Assembly (NCBI RefSeq): GCF_002741945.1
Contig: NZ_MDVN01000008.1
Span: 1 to 64,000 of the forward strand
From: Gaetbulibacter sp. 4G1
GTDB taxonomy: Bacteria > Bacteroidota > Bacteroidia > Flavobacteriales > Flavobacteriaceae
Length of the DNA stretch: 64,000 nt
Reading direction: 5' to 3'
The notes beneath the pieces are model-generated. The model saw only the letters and a list, made by a program, of their open reading frames with translations. It ran no database searches and was not told the origin of the DNA. This document shows, in pieces, positions 44,272 to 53,896 of the stretch; the first letter of the stretch is position 1; each line of letters starts with the position of its first letter. The position numbers and the translations under genes are program-made.

Positions 44272-45564
44272 TTAAACGGACAATAGGTACTCTTTTAAAT
44301 CTGTATTCTCGTTTAAATTCATTTTCTTTTTTAATCTATATCTCGATGCTTGTACAGATCTAGGATCAATATGTAATAAATTTGCGATCTCTTTAGTTTG
44401 CATATGTAATTTTATGAAAATACAGTGCCTTAATTCTACCTCAGATAGTGAAGGATGTAATTTAATAAGTTTATCAAAAAAACCAGAATGCACAGCATTA
44501 AAATGTTTTTTTAAATTTTCCCAATCTTCATCATGATCTAAGTTATAGTCTATCTGATTAACTATTCTTTTAATTCCTTTTTGCTCTAATGATGTTTTGT
44601 TTTTAATATTAAATTCTAATTCTCTTTTTAACTCTTTTAAGTATTGTTTATTATTCAGCGAGCTTAAAGAAAAATTCATCATTTCTCTATCCTTATTTTT
44701 ATTGGCTTCTTTTAGGTCTAATATATTCTCTGTATATATTTTCTCTTTTTTTATAAAATTTCGAAACACATATAAAAAGGCCAAAATGCATAATAATAGA
44801 ATACCACATATAATGAAAAGTGAAATTTTATAATTGTTTTTTGAATGCTCTATAAATTCTATTCTCAGCTCTTTTTTTTCAAGTTCTTGTTTATGATTAA
44901 CCTCTTTTAGCTTGATGTCTAAACTTAAGTTTTTTATAGCTTGTTCCTTAAGTAATAAGGGAATAGATTCAGCGCTATTATCTCCTATAATTTCTAAATT
45001 AAAAATACAATCTGAAGAAATTTTTCTTGCTTGATGTACTGAAGCACAAATTGTATTTAGCCCTTGATTAAGCAAATCTGGCGATAAAAGTTTTGTATGA
45101 GTAATTTTTTCAGTTGCATCAGTGAATATTAAATCAACAGCCGTTGTTTCGTTTGTTATTTCACCATCAGGCATGTTGTCTCTCATTACCTCATGCCCGT
45201 TAAGATATATTACAATGCCATCATCTCTTTGTACATTCAATTTATAAATTAAATAAGCATAAGGGTCATCAACTATAAATGTTTTTTTAAAATACTTGGT
45301 AATGTGTTTATTCTCGGAATCACTACCATAACTAACTGTAGTTTTTATTAAACTGGAACCGTAGCCTAGAGGAGAAGCTCCTGTTTTCCAATTGTTAATT
45401 ATATTTTTTTGTTTTATCCAATCTTTTGGAGGTTCTATTCCATCATCATTAAACTCCCATTCGTCACCTGTTTTAATAATTTTTACTTGGCCATAGCCAT
45501 TGTGAAAAACAAAAAAAGTAAACAGTAATATGGTTAGTGTTTTTAGAAGAGAGAAGCTTTTCAT
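44272..45564 (-). CDS. Membrane-anchored HTH regulator with periplasmic sensor domain
   Basis: 430 residues from the ATG at 45564; a longer frame from 45639 would add 25 residues before the signal peptide. In order: signal peptide (ending GYGQ), a periplasmic beta-rich domain of about 190 residues (GDEWEFNDDGIEPPKDW, GYGSS, KLNVQRDDGIVIYLNGHEV), a coiled region, one membrane helix (about 245-265), a cytosolic coiled coil, and a LuxR-like HTH (LSEVELRHCIFIKLHMQTKEIANLLHIDPRSVQASRYRL). Regulators built this way often control neighbouring SusC/SusD genes. It faces the locus at 45754 across 189 bases, so it probably senses that locus's substrate. Confidence 0.87.
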   Translation of the reverse strand: MKSFSLLKTLTILLFTFFVFHNGYGQVKIIKTGDEWEFNDDGIEPPKDWIKQKNIINNWKTGASPLGYGSSLIKTTVSYGSDSENKHITKYFKKTFIVDDPYAYLIYKLNVQRDDGIVIYLNGHEVMRDNMPDGEITNETTAVDLIFTDATEKITHTKLLSPDLLNQGLNTICASVHQARKISSDCIFNLEIIGDNSAESIPLLLKEQAIKNLSLDIKLKEVNHKQELEKKELRIEFIEHSKNNYKISLFIICGILLLCILAFLYVFRNFIKKEKIYTENILDLKEANKNKDREMMNFSLSSLNNKQYLKELKRELEFNIKNKTSLEQKGIKRIVNQIDYNLDHDEDWENLKKHFNAVHSGFFDKLIKLHPSLSEVELRHCIFIKLHMQTKEIANLLHIDPRSVQASRYRLKKKMNLNENTDLKEYLLSV

Positions 45565-45753
45565 AAAAATAAATTTTATTAAAAGTAAAAATAATGATTT
45601 GTTTATCAATTCTGTAAATAATGATAGCATATAAGACAATGTAGTAGGTTTATCTATGATAAATTACAAACGATAGTAGGTTAATAGTAGCTTGAAAAGA
45701 ATGTTTCAACACAATGCTGAATATTTTTGTAATACTAATCAAATAAACTTTTT

Positions 45754-48711
45754 ATGAAAAACCAATTACACTTAATTACAGTACTGTTATTAATGTTTAT
45801 AGTGCAATTTAGTTTTGCTCAAAACATGAAAATAACAGGGGTTGTATCTGATGGTTCTGGCCCATTACCAGGAGTAAATGTTATTATTAAGGGGACAAAT
45901 CAAGGAACCCAAACAGATTTTGATGGTAATTACTCTATTCGAACTAGTACAGGAGATATTCTTGTTTTTAGCTTTGTAGGGATGGCTACAGCAGAAATGA
46001 TTGTGGAAACATCAAATACAATTAATGTTACTTTAAAAGAAGACAGCTCTAAACTAGAAGAGGTAGTAGTAGTTGGTTATAGTAAGAAGGAAACGAAGAA
46101 ACTAACATCAGCTATTGCAACTATTGATAAAAAGCAAATTGAGAATGTACCAATGGCTACATTTGATCAAATTTTGCAAGGTTCGGCACCGGGGCTAACT
46201 ATTCTTTCTGGAAGCGGACAACCCGGTGATGCCGCCCGTGTAAATATAAGAGGGTTTAGTTCCTTTGCTTTGTCCAATTCACCTCTTTTTATTTTAGATG
46301 GTCAAGCAATACGAAGATTAGACTTCTCGGGTATTAATCCTAATGATATAGAATCTGTAAGTGTATTGAAAGATGCAGCTGCTACTCAAATATATGGTTC
46401 CAGAGGATCAAATGGGGTTATTGTAATTACAACAAAATCTGGAAAACAAGGTAAAGCAACATTGGAATATAGAACATATACTGGTATTTCAATAGCTCCT
46501 AGATATAATGATGCTTTACGCCCATTAAGCTCAAGCCAACTTATTAGTCTTTCGCAAGAAATTGGAATTGGTGGGGTTATAAATGTAGGAGCTACGCCTG
46601 AAGAAATTGAGGAATTAGCAGCCTATAGCGAAGATTGGTTGGATGTATTAACTAGAGACGGTAAAACCAATTCTCATGAAATAAGTATGTCTGGAGGTAA
46701 CGAAAACACTAAGTTTTTTATATCGGGATCATATTTTAGTCAAGAAGGTATAGCATTAAGGTCTAAATTAGATAGATATTCTTTACGTACCAAAATTGAC
46801 TATTCTAAAAACAGGTTTACACTAGGAGCTAATGTCTTTTTAAGTTATACCTCGGCAGAGGATAGTGAAAACGAAGGCGGCTTTAGTAGAAGTAATCCTT
46901 TTTACGCTAGTATTAGAACCCCTGCATATGATAGAGCTATAGACCCTATTACTGGCGATTATGCAGCTCCTTTGGATGCATCACAATCATCTGTACAAAA
47001 TAATTTAGAACGAGTTAATACAAATGATGAAGACCGAAAAACAAAAACTGTTATGGTTAGTTTGAGCGGGCGCTATGATTTTAATTTTTTAGATGGACTA
47101 AGTTTTAATACGAGTTTAAATATAAGAAATAACAGAAGAGACAACCGTACGTATGTTGACCCTAATTCAGTTGACGGTCGTCGAAGACAAGGAGGTCAAG
47201 GTTCTTTGAATTTAAGTACTTCAGAGAGAACATCATTTACTATAACAAATTCATTACAATATAAATTCAATATAAATGAAGATCATAAATTTAACGCAGG
47301 ACTTTATCAAGAGTTTGTAAGTGATAATAGTGATGGATTTGATATAACCACTTATGGTTTAAATCAACTAACTGTAATAGATGGAGCCACAGAAGGTACA
47401 GAAACGAATGGTTTTATTCCTGATTTTGGAGGGTTTAATTCTGTATCAAACTTATCTTCATATTTTGCAACTTTAGATTATTCGTATCTAAATAAATATA
47501 ATGTTACTGCAGGTATAAGACGAGACGGATCTTCTAGTTTTGGTTCAAACTTCGCATTTGGTAACTTTTATTCAATGGGTATTGGATGGTTAATTTCTGA
47601 AGAAAACTTTCTGTCATCTGTTAAAGCTATAAACCTATTAAAGCTTAGAGTTAGTTATGGTACTGTTGGTAATCAAAATATAAGTGATACAGCAGCACGA
47701 CCCATTTTTACATCAACTTCTTATAATGGTTTAGCAGGAATTTCGTCTGGACTTTCTAATCCTGATTTAAAATGGGAAGAAACTGCAAAGACTAATATTG
47801 GATTAGATGCATCATTATTCAAAAACCGCTTAAAAATCAATCTTGATGTTTATAGTGAAAAAACAACAGATTTACTTCAGAATGTACCCATTTCTAGAAC
47901 AACTGGATTCAGTTCACAACTTAGAAACGTTGGAAGTTTAAAGAATGAAGGAATAGAATTGTCTTTTAGTACAATAAACATCGATTCTGAAAAATTTAGA
48001 TGGGAATCATCTTTAAATATAGCTACAAATGAAACAACCATACTTAAATTAAATGATGGAGAAAGTTTCCGCTTAGGTCGTTTTTTAATAGAAGAAGGTG
48101 GATCTTATCCTGAGTTCAATTTGGTGAAACGGGCTGGGGTAAACTCGGCAAATGGTAGAACTTTATGGTATGATTTAGATGGAAACCTTACGGAAACCTA
48201 CGATTTAAATAATAGAGTAAATGTAGGTAGGGCAGCTCCAAAGTATACAGGAGGTTTCTTAAATAGATTTACATCTGGTGGGTTTGAACTTAGTACTTTG
48301 TTTAGTTTTTCTCAAGGAAAAAACATATACAATGTAGCTCGTACATCTTTGGATAATCCTACCAAAATATCCCGAGGAAGTGTGTCAACCAATGCACTAC
48401 GTTTTTGGAGACAACCAGGTGATGTTACAGATATTCCAGATCCCAGACAAATAAGCAACTATTTTACAGATTCTGGATGGTTAGAAGATGCTTCTTTTAT
48501 TAAGTTAAGAAATGTGACATTCTCTTATAATTTACCTAACAGTGTTTTAGAGAAAATAAACCTTTCAGGGATGAGGCTTTATCTACAAGGACAAAATGTA
48601 TATACATGGACCACCTTTTCTGGTCTAGATCCTGAAAACTCTAGTACTGATTATGTTGCAGACTATCCTTCATTATCAACTTACACCTTTGGGATTGACG
48701 TAAAATTTTAA
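45754..48711 (+). CDS. SusC-type TonB-dependent outer-membrane transporter (locus 1)
   Basis: 985 residues with a signal peptide (to FSFAQ), a carboxypeptidase regulatory-like domain (ITGVVSDGSGPLPGVNVIIKG), a TonB-box region (EEVVVVGYSKKET), a plug (about 105-230, VNIRGFSSFALSNSPLFILDG) and a barrel ending YTFGIDVKF. SusC forms a lidded channel with SusD and imports oligomers or other bulky nutrients. Unlike the second locus it has no STN domain, so it is not a FecR-signalling type. A TATTTTTG box lies at 45722-45729, but the nearest TTG is 27 bases away. Confidence 0.94.
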   Translation: MKNQLHLITVLLLMFIVQFSFAQNMKITGVVSDGSGPLPGVNVIIKGTNQGTQTDFDGNYSIRTSTGDILVFSFVGMATAEMIVETSNTINVTLKEDSSKLEEVVVVGYSKKETKKLTSAIATIDKKQIENVPMATFDQILQGSAPGLTILSGSGQPGDAARVNIRGFSSFALSNSPLFILDGQAIRRLDFSGINPNDIESVSVLKDAAATQIYGSRGSNGVIVITTKSGKQGKATLEYRTYTGISIAPRYNDALRPLSSSQLISLSQEIGIGGVINVGATPEEIEELAAYSEDWLDVLTRDGKTNSHEISMSGGNENTKFFISGSYFSQEGIALRSKLDRYSLRTKIDYSKNRFTLGANVFLSYTSAEDSENEGGFSRSNPFYASIRTPAYDRAIDPITGDYAAPLDASQSSVQNNLERVNTNDEDRKTKTVMVSLSGRYDFNFLDGLSFNTSLNIRNNRRDNRTYVDPNSVDGRRRQGGQGSLNLSTSERTSFTITNSLQYKFNINEDHKFNAGLYQEFVSDNSDGFDITTYGLNQLTVIDGATEGTETNGFIPDFGGFNSVSNLSSYFATLDYSYLNKYNVTAGIRRDGSSSFGSNFAFGNFYSMGIGWLISEENFLSSVKAINLLKLRVSYGTVGNQNISDTAARPIFTSTSYNGLAGISSGLSNPDLKWEETAKTNIGLDASLFKNRLKINLDVYSEKTTDLLQNVPISRTTGFSSQLRNVGSLKNEGIELSFSTINIDSEKFRWESSLNIATNETTILKLNDGESFRLGRFLIEEGGSYPEFNLVKRAGVNSANGRTLWYDLDGNLTETYDLNNRVNVGRAAPKYTGGFLNRFTSGGFELSTLFSFSQGKNIYNVARTSLDNPTKISRGSVSTNALRFWRQPGDVTDIPDPRQISNYFTDSGWLEDASFIKLRNVTFSYNLPNSVLEKINLSGMRLYLQGQNVYTWTTFSGLDPENSSTDYVADYPSLSTYTFGIDVKF

Positions 48712-48730
48712 ATTCAAAAAAATTAAGATT

Positions 48731-50161
48731 ATGAAAAAATATAAAAATATCATACTTGGTTTACCTCTTTTATTATTAGCGTCATGTGATGGTAATTTAG
48801 ATGTTACACAACCAGACGTTATAAGTGCAGAAGTAGCACTTCGAAATTTAGATGACCTTGAAACGGCATTATATGGAGCTTACGCAGAATTAAGAGGAAG
48901 CGGTCTGTACGGTGAAGCTACATTATGGCTACCAGACCTTTTAGCTGATAACTTAAGAATAGGAAACAGTAACGGTGGGGGTAACAGAAGAGAAGCCAAC
49001 TGGCAATATACATCAGGAACGGACATAGGCACCTGGGGCGGTTCATATGAATTAATATTTGATGCCAATACAGTTATCAATAATTCAGATGCATTTGAAG
49101 ATGGTAGGAAAAAGAATAGAATTGTTGGTCAAGCTTTGGCACTTAGAGCTCTAGGTCATTTTGAATTATTAAAATATTACGCAGAAGATTATGGTAGAAA
49201 CTCTACAAAATTAGCTGTACCCATAGTTACTTTATTTGAAATAGGTAAGCCTGCACGTAATACAGTTGCAGAAGTATACGAACAGATATTTGATGATTTG
49301 CTTTTAGCAAAAAATCTTTTGAATAATGTAGATAAAGACCCTCAGGAAAATGGACCATTTTATTTTAATGCTCTTGCTGTTAATGCTTTATTGGCAAGGG
49401 TTTCTCTATATGCTGGAGAATGGCAAGATGCAGTAAATTATGCTACAATAGTTATTAACCAAAGTCAATTGGCCAACCCAGTAGATTATGCTTCTATGTG
49501 GGCAGAAGATACCGATGGAGAAGTACTTTTTGCTGTTGCTTTTGCTACAACTGGAGATGGTAGAATTGGATCAGATTTATTAGATAATTCTAATCCAAGT
49601 GCACCAAGATCAACTTTCACGCTTAGTAATGATATGGCTACTTTATATGATGAAGTAAATGATATACGCTTTAATTCATTTGTACTTATTAACCCATTAA
49701 ACCCACCAGGAGCTAATGATCAAAACGATGATGTGTATTTACCATTTAAATACCCAGGTCGAGGAGGAGAGAGAGGTTTAAATAATGCTAAGGTATTGCG
49801 TGTAAGCGAAATGTATTTGATTAGAGCAGAAGCATATGCTAATATTTCTGGTCAAGATGCTTTAGGATCTGCAGACTTAAATACGCTTAGAGCGAGTAGA
49901 ATTACTAATTATGTAAATGAAGACCTATCTGGTCAAGTATTGAAAGATGCTATTCAAGTAGAACGTAGAAAAGAATTGGTTGCAGAAGGACACAGATGGT
50001 TTGATTTAAAAAGAATAAATCAGGGTGTACAGCGAGGAACAGATTGCAGAGGTTTAACTATAAGTTGCACCCTTGAAGCTGGCAATTTTAGATTCGTATT
50101 TCCAATTCCGCAAAGCGAATTAGATGCAAATGAAAATATAATACAAAATCCAGGGTATTAA
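48731..50161 (+). CDS. SusD-like substrate-binding lipoprotein (locus 1)
   Basis: 476 residues with an SPII signal ending at LLASC (Cys19). The fold is the TPR-based SusD/RagB type: NLDDLETALYGAYAELRGSG near the N-terminus and ERRKELVAEGHRWFDLKR near residue 418, the hallmark of the family. SusD caps the SusC channel and binds its cargo. It is 19 bases after susC. The binding-site residues cannot be read without a structure. Confidence 0.94.
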   Translation: MKKYKNIILGLPLLLLASCDGNLDVTQPDVISAEVALRNLDDLETALYGAYAELRGSGLYGEATLWLPDLLADNLRIGNSNGGGNRREANWQYTSGTDIGTWGGSYELIFDANTVINNSDAFEDGRKKNRIVGQALALRALGHFELLKYYAEDYGRNSTKLAVPIVTLFEIGKPARNTVAEVYEQIFDDLLLAKNLLNNVDKDPQENGPFYFNALAVNALLARVSLYAGEWQDAVNYATIVINQSQLANPVDYASMWAEDTDGEVLFAVAFATTGDGRIGSDLLDNSNPSAPRSTFTLSNDMATLYDEVNDIRFNSFVLINPLNPPGANDQNDDVYLPFKYPGRGGERGLNNAKVLRVSEMYLIRAEAYANISGQDALGSADLNTLRASRITNYVNEDLSGQVLKDAIQVERRKELVAEGHRWFDLKRINQGVQRGTDCRGLTISCTLEAGNFRFVFPIPQSELDANENIIQNPGY

Positions 50162-50182
50162 TAAAATTTAATAACTATAAAT

Positions 50183-51235
50183 ATGAAACTATATAAATAT
50201 ATTTTAATTCTAATATTATTCATTTCATGTGAAACGGACAAAATAGGTCCTTTATTGGATGAAAATACGAATGTCATTTTTTTTAGTGATGCTCTTTTCT
50301 ATGAAAGTCCTAACGAAGATATTTTTGACGAAACGGCTTCTACTGTTTCTGTAGGAGAACAAGTAACTAAAAGCATTACTGTTGAGATAGGAGCAGTACT
50401 AGCAACGGCTAAAAATACTCAAGTCACTATTGGAGGCACAGCTGTAGAAGGTGTAGATTATACTATTGATGGAAGCTTAAACTTTGATTTTCCTGCTGGT
50501 GCTTCAGTTCAAAGTATCTCTATTTCATTAATTGATAACAATAATTTTGATGACGACCATACCATTGTCTTATCATTGCCTTCAGGTGAAGGATATTCAG
50601 AAGACAACAGGCGAGAACTTATTATTAATATTATTAATAATGAGGTAAGTTCAGGAACCGTTATTTCATCCATAGAATCTGAAAGTGATGATGCCGAAGA
50701 AGGAATCAATGGAAACTCTCCTGGGAATATTGATTTGGAAAGCTCTGATATAGAATTTGGTGAAGTAGAAGGTAGCACTAGAGGAACTGAGATTATAGGT
50801 TTACGATTTAACAAAATATCCATTCCAAAAGGAGCTACTATTACTTCAGCAAGTATTCAATTTACTGTTGATGAAGATGTAGATAACCCTGCAGATGTTG
50901 TCATGACAATTTTCGGAGAAGCTGTAGATAACGCAACCACTTTTACTTCAACCGACTTCGATATATCTAATAGAATACTAACTACTGCTAGTGTAGATTG
51001 GAATATACCCGTTTGGGCTACAGTTGGAGAAGCAGGTGCTAGTCAAAAAACTACAGACATAAAGTCTGTGATTCAAGAAATAGTTAATAGATCGGGGTGG
51101 GAATACGATAATAGCCTAAACATTATTTTCTCACCTACAGCTGCAACACTTGCTAACCCTACTGAATCAGGAAGAGTAGCAGAAGCTGGACCCGGTAGCG
51201 ATGCTGCAACTATAACTATAGAATGGGAATTATAA
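50183..51235 (+). CDS. Surface lipoprotein with Calx-beta-like N-part and shared C-terminal domain
   Basis: 350 residues with an SPII signal ending at LFISC (Cys14). The N-terminal part (about 40-155) resembles a Calx-beta or DUF4843-type beta-sandwich (GGTAVEGVDYTIDGSLNFDFPAG). The rest (about 160-350) is a beta-rich domain with the landmarks NIDLESSDIEFGEVEGS, IPKGATITSASIQFT and IVNRSGWEYDNSLNII. The next gene's product ends in the same type of domain. Twenty-one bases after susD, so part of the operon. Probably a surface glycan- or ligand-binding protein; the function is inferred from position. Confidence 0.82.
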   Translation: MKLYKYILILILFISCETDKIGPLLDENTNVIFFSDALFYESPNEDIFDETASTVSVGEQVTKSITVEIGAVLATAKNTQVTIGGTAVEGVDYTIDGSLNFDFPAGASVQSISISLIDNNNFDDDHTIVLSLPSGEGYSEDNRRELIINIINNEVSSGTVISSIESESDDAEEGINGNSPGNIDLESSDIEFGEVEGSTRGTEIIGLRFNKISIPKGATITSASIQFTVDEDVDNPADVVMTIFGEAVDNATTFTSTDFDISNRILTTASVDWNIPVWATVGEAGASQKTTDIKSVIQEIVNRSGWEYDNSLNIIFSPTAATLANPTESGRVAEAGPGSDAATITIEWEL

Positions 51236-51274
51236 CAATTTTATCATTTGGACAAACAAAACACAAATAAAACA

Positions 51275-52498
51275 ATGAAAATTATGAAAACAATATTAAA
51301 AGTAATCACTAAAGGCGGTTCTTTTTATCTGGGATTGTTGGCATTTATTATAATAAATTCTTGTGATACAAATGATGATGCTAATAGAATTAATGTTACA
51401 CCACAAGAAAGACCTACAATAATATCAATAGAGCCAACTCTTGGTAGGTTTGGAGATGAAGTAATCATTACAGGAACAAATTTCGATCCCCAAATTGTTG
51501 ATAATTCGGTAAAGCTGAATGGTATAACTGCTTCAATTAAATCAGCAAACCCTACATCAATAGTTATAACTGTTCCGGATGGAGCTAGTACAGGAGCAAT
51601 TGAGGTTTCTGTAATAAATTTTGATGTTTCTGGTCCAACTTTTACAGTTTTAGCTCCTTTACCAGTAATGTCAAATATCACTCCTTTAACGGGAGGAGTA
51701 AGTGAGACTGTTACAATAACTGGTGAAAATTTTGGAGGAAATATTACCGACAATACAGTAAGTTTTAATGGCACAACTGCAGTTATAACAAGTTCATCTA
51801 CAACTTCTATAACCACAAGTGTACCAGATGGAGCAACAACAGGACCCATTAGTATAACTGCTCCTGGAGGAACGGTAACGAGTAGCGAAGATTTTACAGT
51901 ACTTACAATAACTACATTGTCGGTTCCTTTAACCAGTGATGACGACGATGTAGAAGAAGTAGCTGTTAGCTTTGGTGAACCTATTGGTACTATGGACTTA
52001 GGCAGTAGTGATTTAGAACTTGGAGAAATTAGTAGTGGCCAAGGTTTAATGAATATTGGCTTAAGATATAATAATGTAACCATTCCTCAAGGCGCAACAG
52101 TTACAGAAGCTTATGTGCAATTTAACGCAGACAATACAGGAGCAGATGCTGTCGAGCTAACTATTTATGGCGAAAATGTTGCAAACGCTGCGGCATATAC
52201 AGGAACTTTAGGAGAATTATCAGCTAAGACATTAACTGTAGCTAATGTAGTTTGGTCTATTCCAGAATGGGTAAATAAAGGCGATAGAGGCGATGCACAA
52301 AAAACTGTTAATATAGCGAGTATCATTAATGAGATTGTAAATAGAACCGATTGGATGTCTGGTAATAGTATTAACATTATTATGAAACATACAGGTGTAA
52401 GTACAGGAGTTTCGAGTTCTTCTGGAGGACGAGAAGCAGAAAATTATTCATCATCAAAACCAGATGATGGAGCAGAATTAATTGTTGTATATCAATAA
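51275..52498 (+). CDS. Surface lipoprotein with two IPT/TIG domains and shared C-terminal domain
   Basis: 407 residues if the start is the ATG at 51275. A second ATG at 51284 is also possible, and a TTG at 51248 is unlikely. The SPII signal ends at IINSC. Two IPT/TIG immunoglobulin-like domains follow (PTIISIEPTLGRFGDEVIITG and SNITPLTGGVSETVTITG). The C-terminal domain (MDLGSSDLELGEISSGQGL, IPQGATVTEAYVQFN, IVNRTDWMSGNSINII) matches that of the preceding protein. Starts of this kind are typical of surface glycan-binding proteins in SusC/D loci. Last gene before a terminator. Confidence 0.82.
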   Translation: MKIMKTILKVITKGGSFYLGLLAFIIINSCDTNDDANRINVTPQERPTIISIEPTLGRFGDEVIITGTNFDPQIVDNSVKLNGITASIKSANPTSIVITVPDGASTGAIEVSVINFDVSGPTFTVLAPLPVMSNITPLTGGVSETVTITGENFGGNITDNTVSFNGTTAVITSSSTTSITTSVPDGATTGPISITAPGGTVTSSEDFTVLTITTLSVPLTSDDDDVEEVAVSFGEPIGTMDLGSSDLELGEISSGQGLMNIGLRYNNVTIPQGATVTEAYVQFNADNTGADAVELTIYGENVANAAAYTGTLGELSAKTLTVANVVWSIPEWVNKGDRGDAQKTVNIASIINEIVNRTDWMSGNSINIIMKHTGVSTGVSSSSGGREAENYSSSKPDDGAELIVVYQ

Positions 52499-52554
52499 AA
52501 AAAAGTTGAGGGAAGTATCATGTTTATTATGGTTGTTTATTGAGTTAGTTAAAT

Positions 52555-52591
52555 AAAAGCAGTGCTAATTATTTAAAGGATTGCTTTTTTT
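52555..52591 (+). terminator. Probable terminator of SusC/D locus 1
   Basis: AAAAGCAGT (52555-52563) pairs with ATTGCTTTT (52580-52588, one G-T pair), with a 16-base loop and a T-run to 52591. It separates the transporter operon from the phosphoesterase pair. Confidence 0.65.
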
Positions 52592-52689
52592 CAGAATAAG
52601 CTATTAATGGTTATCACTCTGAATAGAGTTTTAATATCAAAAATGGTAATTAAACAGATATAATTGATTGCAAAAAATAAAATAAGCAA

Positions 52690-53892
52690 ATGAAACCAAG
52701 GTTATTAAATTATTGCTTTTTTCTAATTCTATCTTTATTGATATGTAGTTGTTTTTCTAAAAAGCAAAAGCATATAAATTCGAATAGAATATATACTAAA
52801 GTTTTAAACGAAATTGATGGGCCTTATATATATGGTAAAAATGATAGTTTGTCAATTATCACCGTTCAAAAGGACAAAGATTCATCATTTTATATTTTTA
52901 ATACAACCTTAAAAAGAATAAGCGGTCAACAATTTACATGTAACGTAAACAATTCAGATAAAGATAGTTTTTCATTTTCACTAATTGATAGTTATAAATT
53001 TCCTAAAACGGTTTATAAATCTCCTGAAAAACTATTTGTTACTTCAGATATAGAAGGGAATTTCAATGCCTTTTATAGCTTATTGGTTAGCAATAATGTT
53101 ATGGACGAAAATTATAACTGGGTATTCGGTAGAGGGCATCTAGTTATTTGTGGAGATATGGTAGATAGAGGCAACAATGCTTGGGCTTGTTTATGGTTAT
53201 TATATAAGCTAGAACAAGATGCAAAAAAAGCAGGTGGTATGGTGCATTATATTTTGGGAAATCATGATGTTATGAACATGCACGCTAACTTAAAATATGT
53301 AAAAAGGAGATACATAGAACTAGCAAAAATATTATCTGGAAAGGAAGATGAAAAAGAAGCATATAGAGACCTGCTTTCTGATACTAATGAATTAGCAAAA
53401 TGGATTGCTTCAAAAAACTGTGTTGAAAAAATTGGAAACTCATTATATCTGCATGGAGGCATTAGTGAAGATGTGGTAGATGCTAATTTATCGTTAGATA
53501 GAATTAATGGAATTGTTAGAAAAAACATTAGGGTCAATTTAACAAGTAATCCGGGTGAAAACGAACTAGATAATTTAGTGTTTAGTAGGATGGGCCCCTT
53601 ATGGTATCGAGGACTTGTTACTGATTATAATAGTGCGAGAGGGGAATACAGTAAAATAAATCAAAATAGCTTAGATGAAATTTTAAAATTTTTTAGTGTA
53701 GATCGGCTAGTAATAGGTCACACCATTGTTGATGATAAGATTACCAGCGATTTTAATGGTAAAGTGATAAGGGTAGATATTAAACACTCAAATGAAAAAT
53801 TTACAGGTAAATCTGAGGCATTATTTATTGAACAGGGTAATTATTTTAGAGTTAATGATAGTGGAGAAAAATTTAAATTATCAATAGAGTAA
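52690..53892 (+). CDS. Calcineurin-like metallophosphoesterase, lipoprotein
   Basis: 400 residues with an SPII signal (lipid Cys about 19-21, LLICSCF). The phosphoesterase domain (about 114-390) shows FVTSDIEGNFNAFY (Asp120, with Glu122 where most relatives have His), VICGDMVDRGNNAW (Asp156), ILGNHDVMNMH (Asn191, His192) and VIGHTIVDD. The residue pattern is closest to PPP-like (Shewanella-type) phosphatases. Exported and anchored, it would remove phosphate from imported or extracellular esters. Four bases separate it from the next phosphoesterase gene. Confidence 0.9.
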   Translation: MKPRLLNYCFFLILSLLICSCFSKKQKHINSNRIYTKVLNEIDGPYIYGKNDSLSIITVQKDKDSSFYIFNTTLKRISGQQFTCNVNNSDKDSFSFSLIDSYKFPKTVYKSPEKLFVTSDIEGNFNAFYSLLVSNNVMDENYNWVFGRGHLVICGDMVDRGNNAWACLWLLYKLEQDAKKAGGMVHYILGNHDVMNMHANLKYVKRRYIELAKILSGKEDEKEAYRDLLSDTNELAKWIASKNCVEKIGNSLYLHGGISEDVVDANLSLDRINGIVRKNIRVNLTSNPGENELDNLVFSRMGPLWYRGLVTDYNSARGEYSKINQNSLDEILKFFSVDRLVIGHTIVDDKITSDFNGKVIRVDIKHSNEKFTGKSEALFIEQGNYFRVNDSGEKFKLSIE

Positions 53893-53896
53893 AATT

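Noticed and set aside
51325-52083. 252-codon frame antisense to the TIG-domain lipoprotein gene
   Set aside because: It is a by-product of the repetitive Thr/Ser/Val-rich coding strand. Its translation is low in complexity, and the opposite frame has a signal peptide and clear domains.
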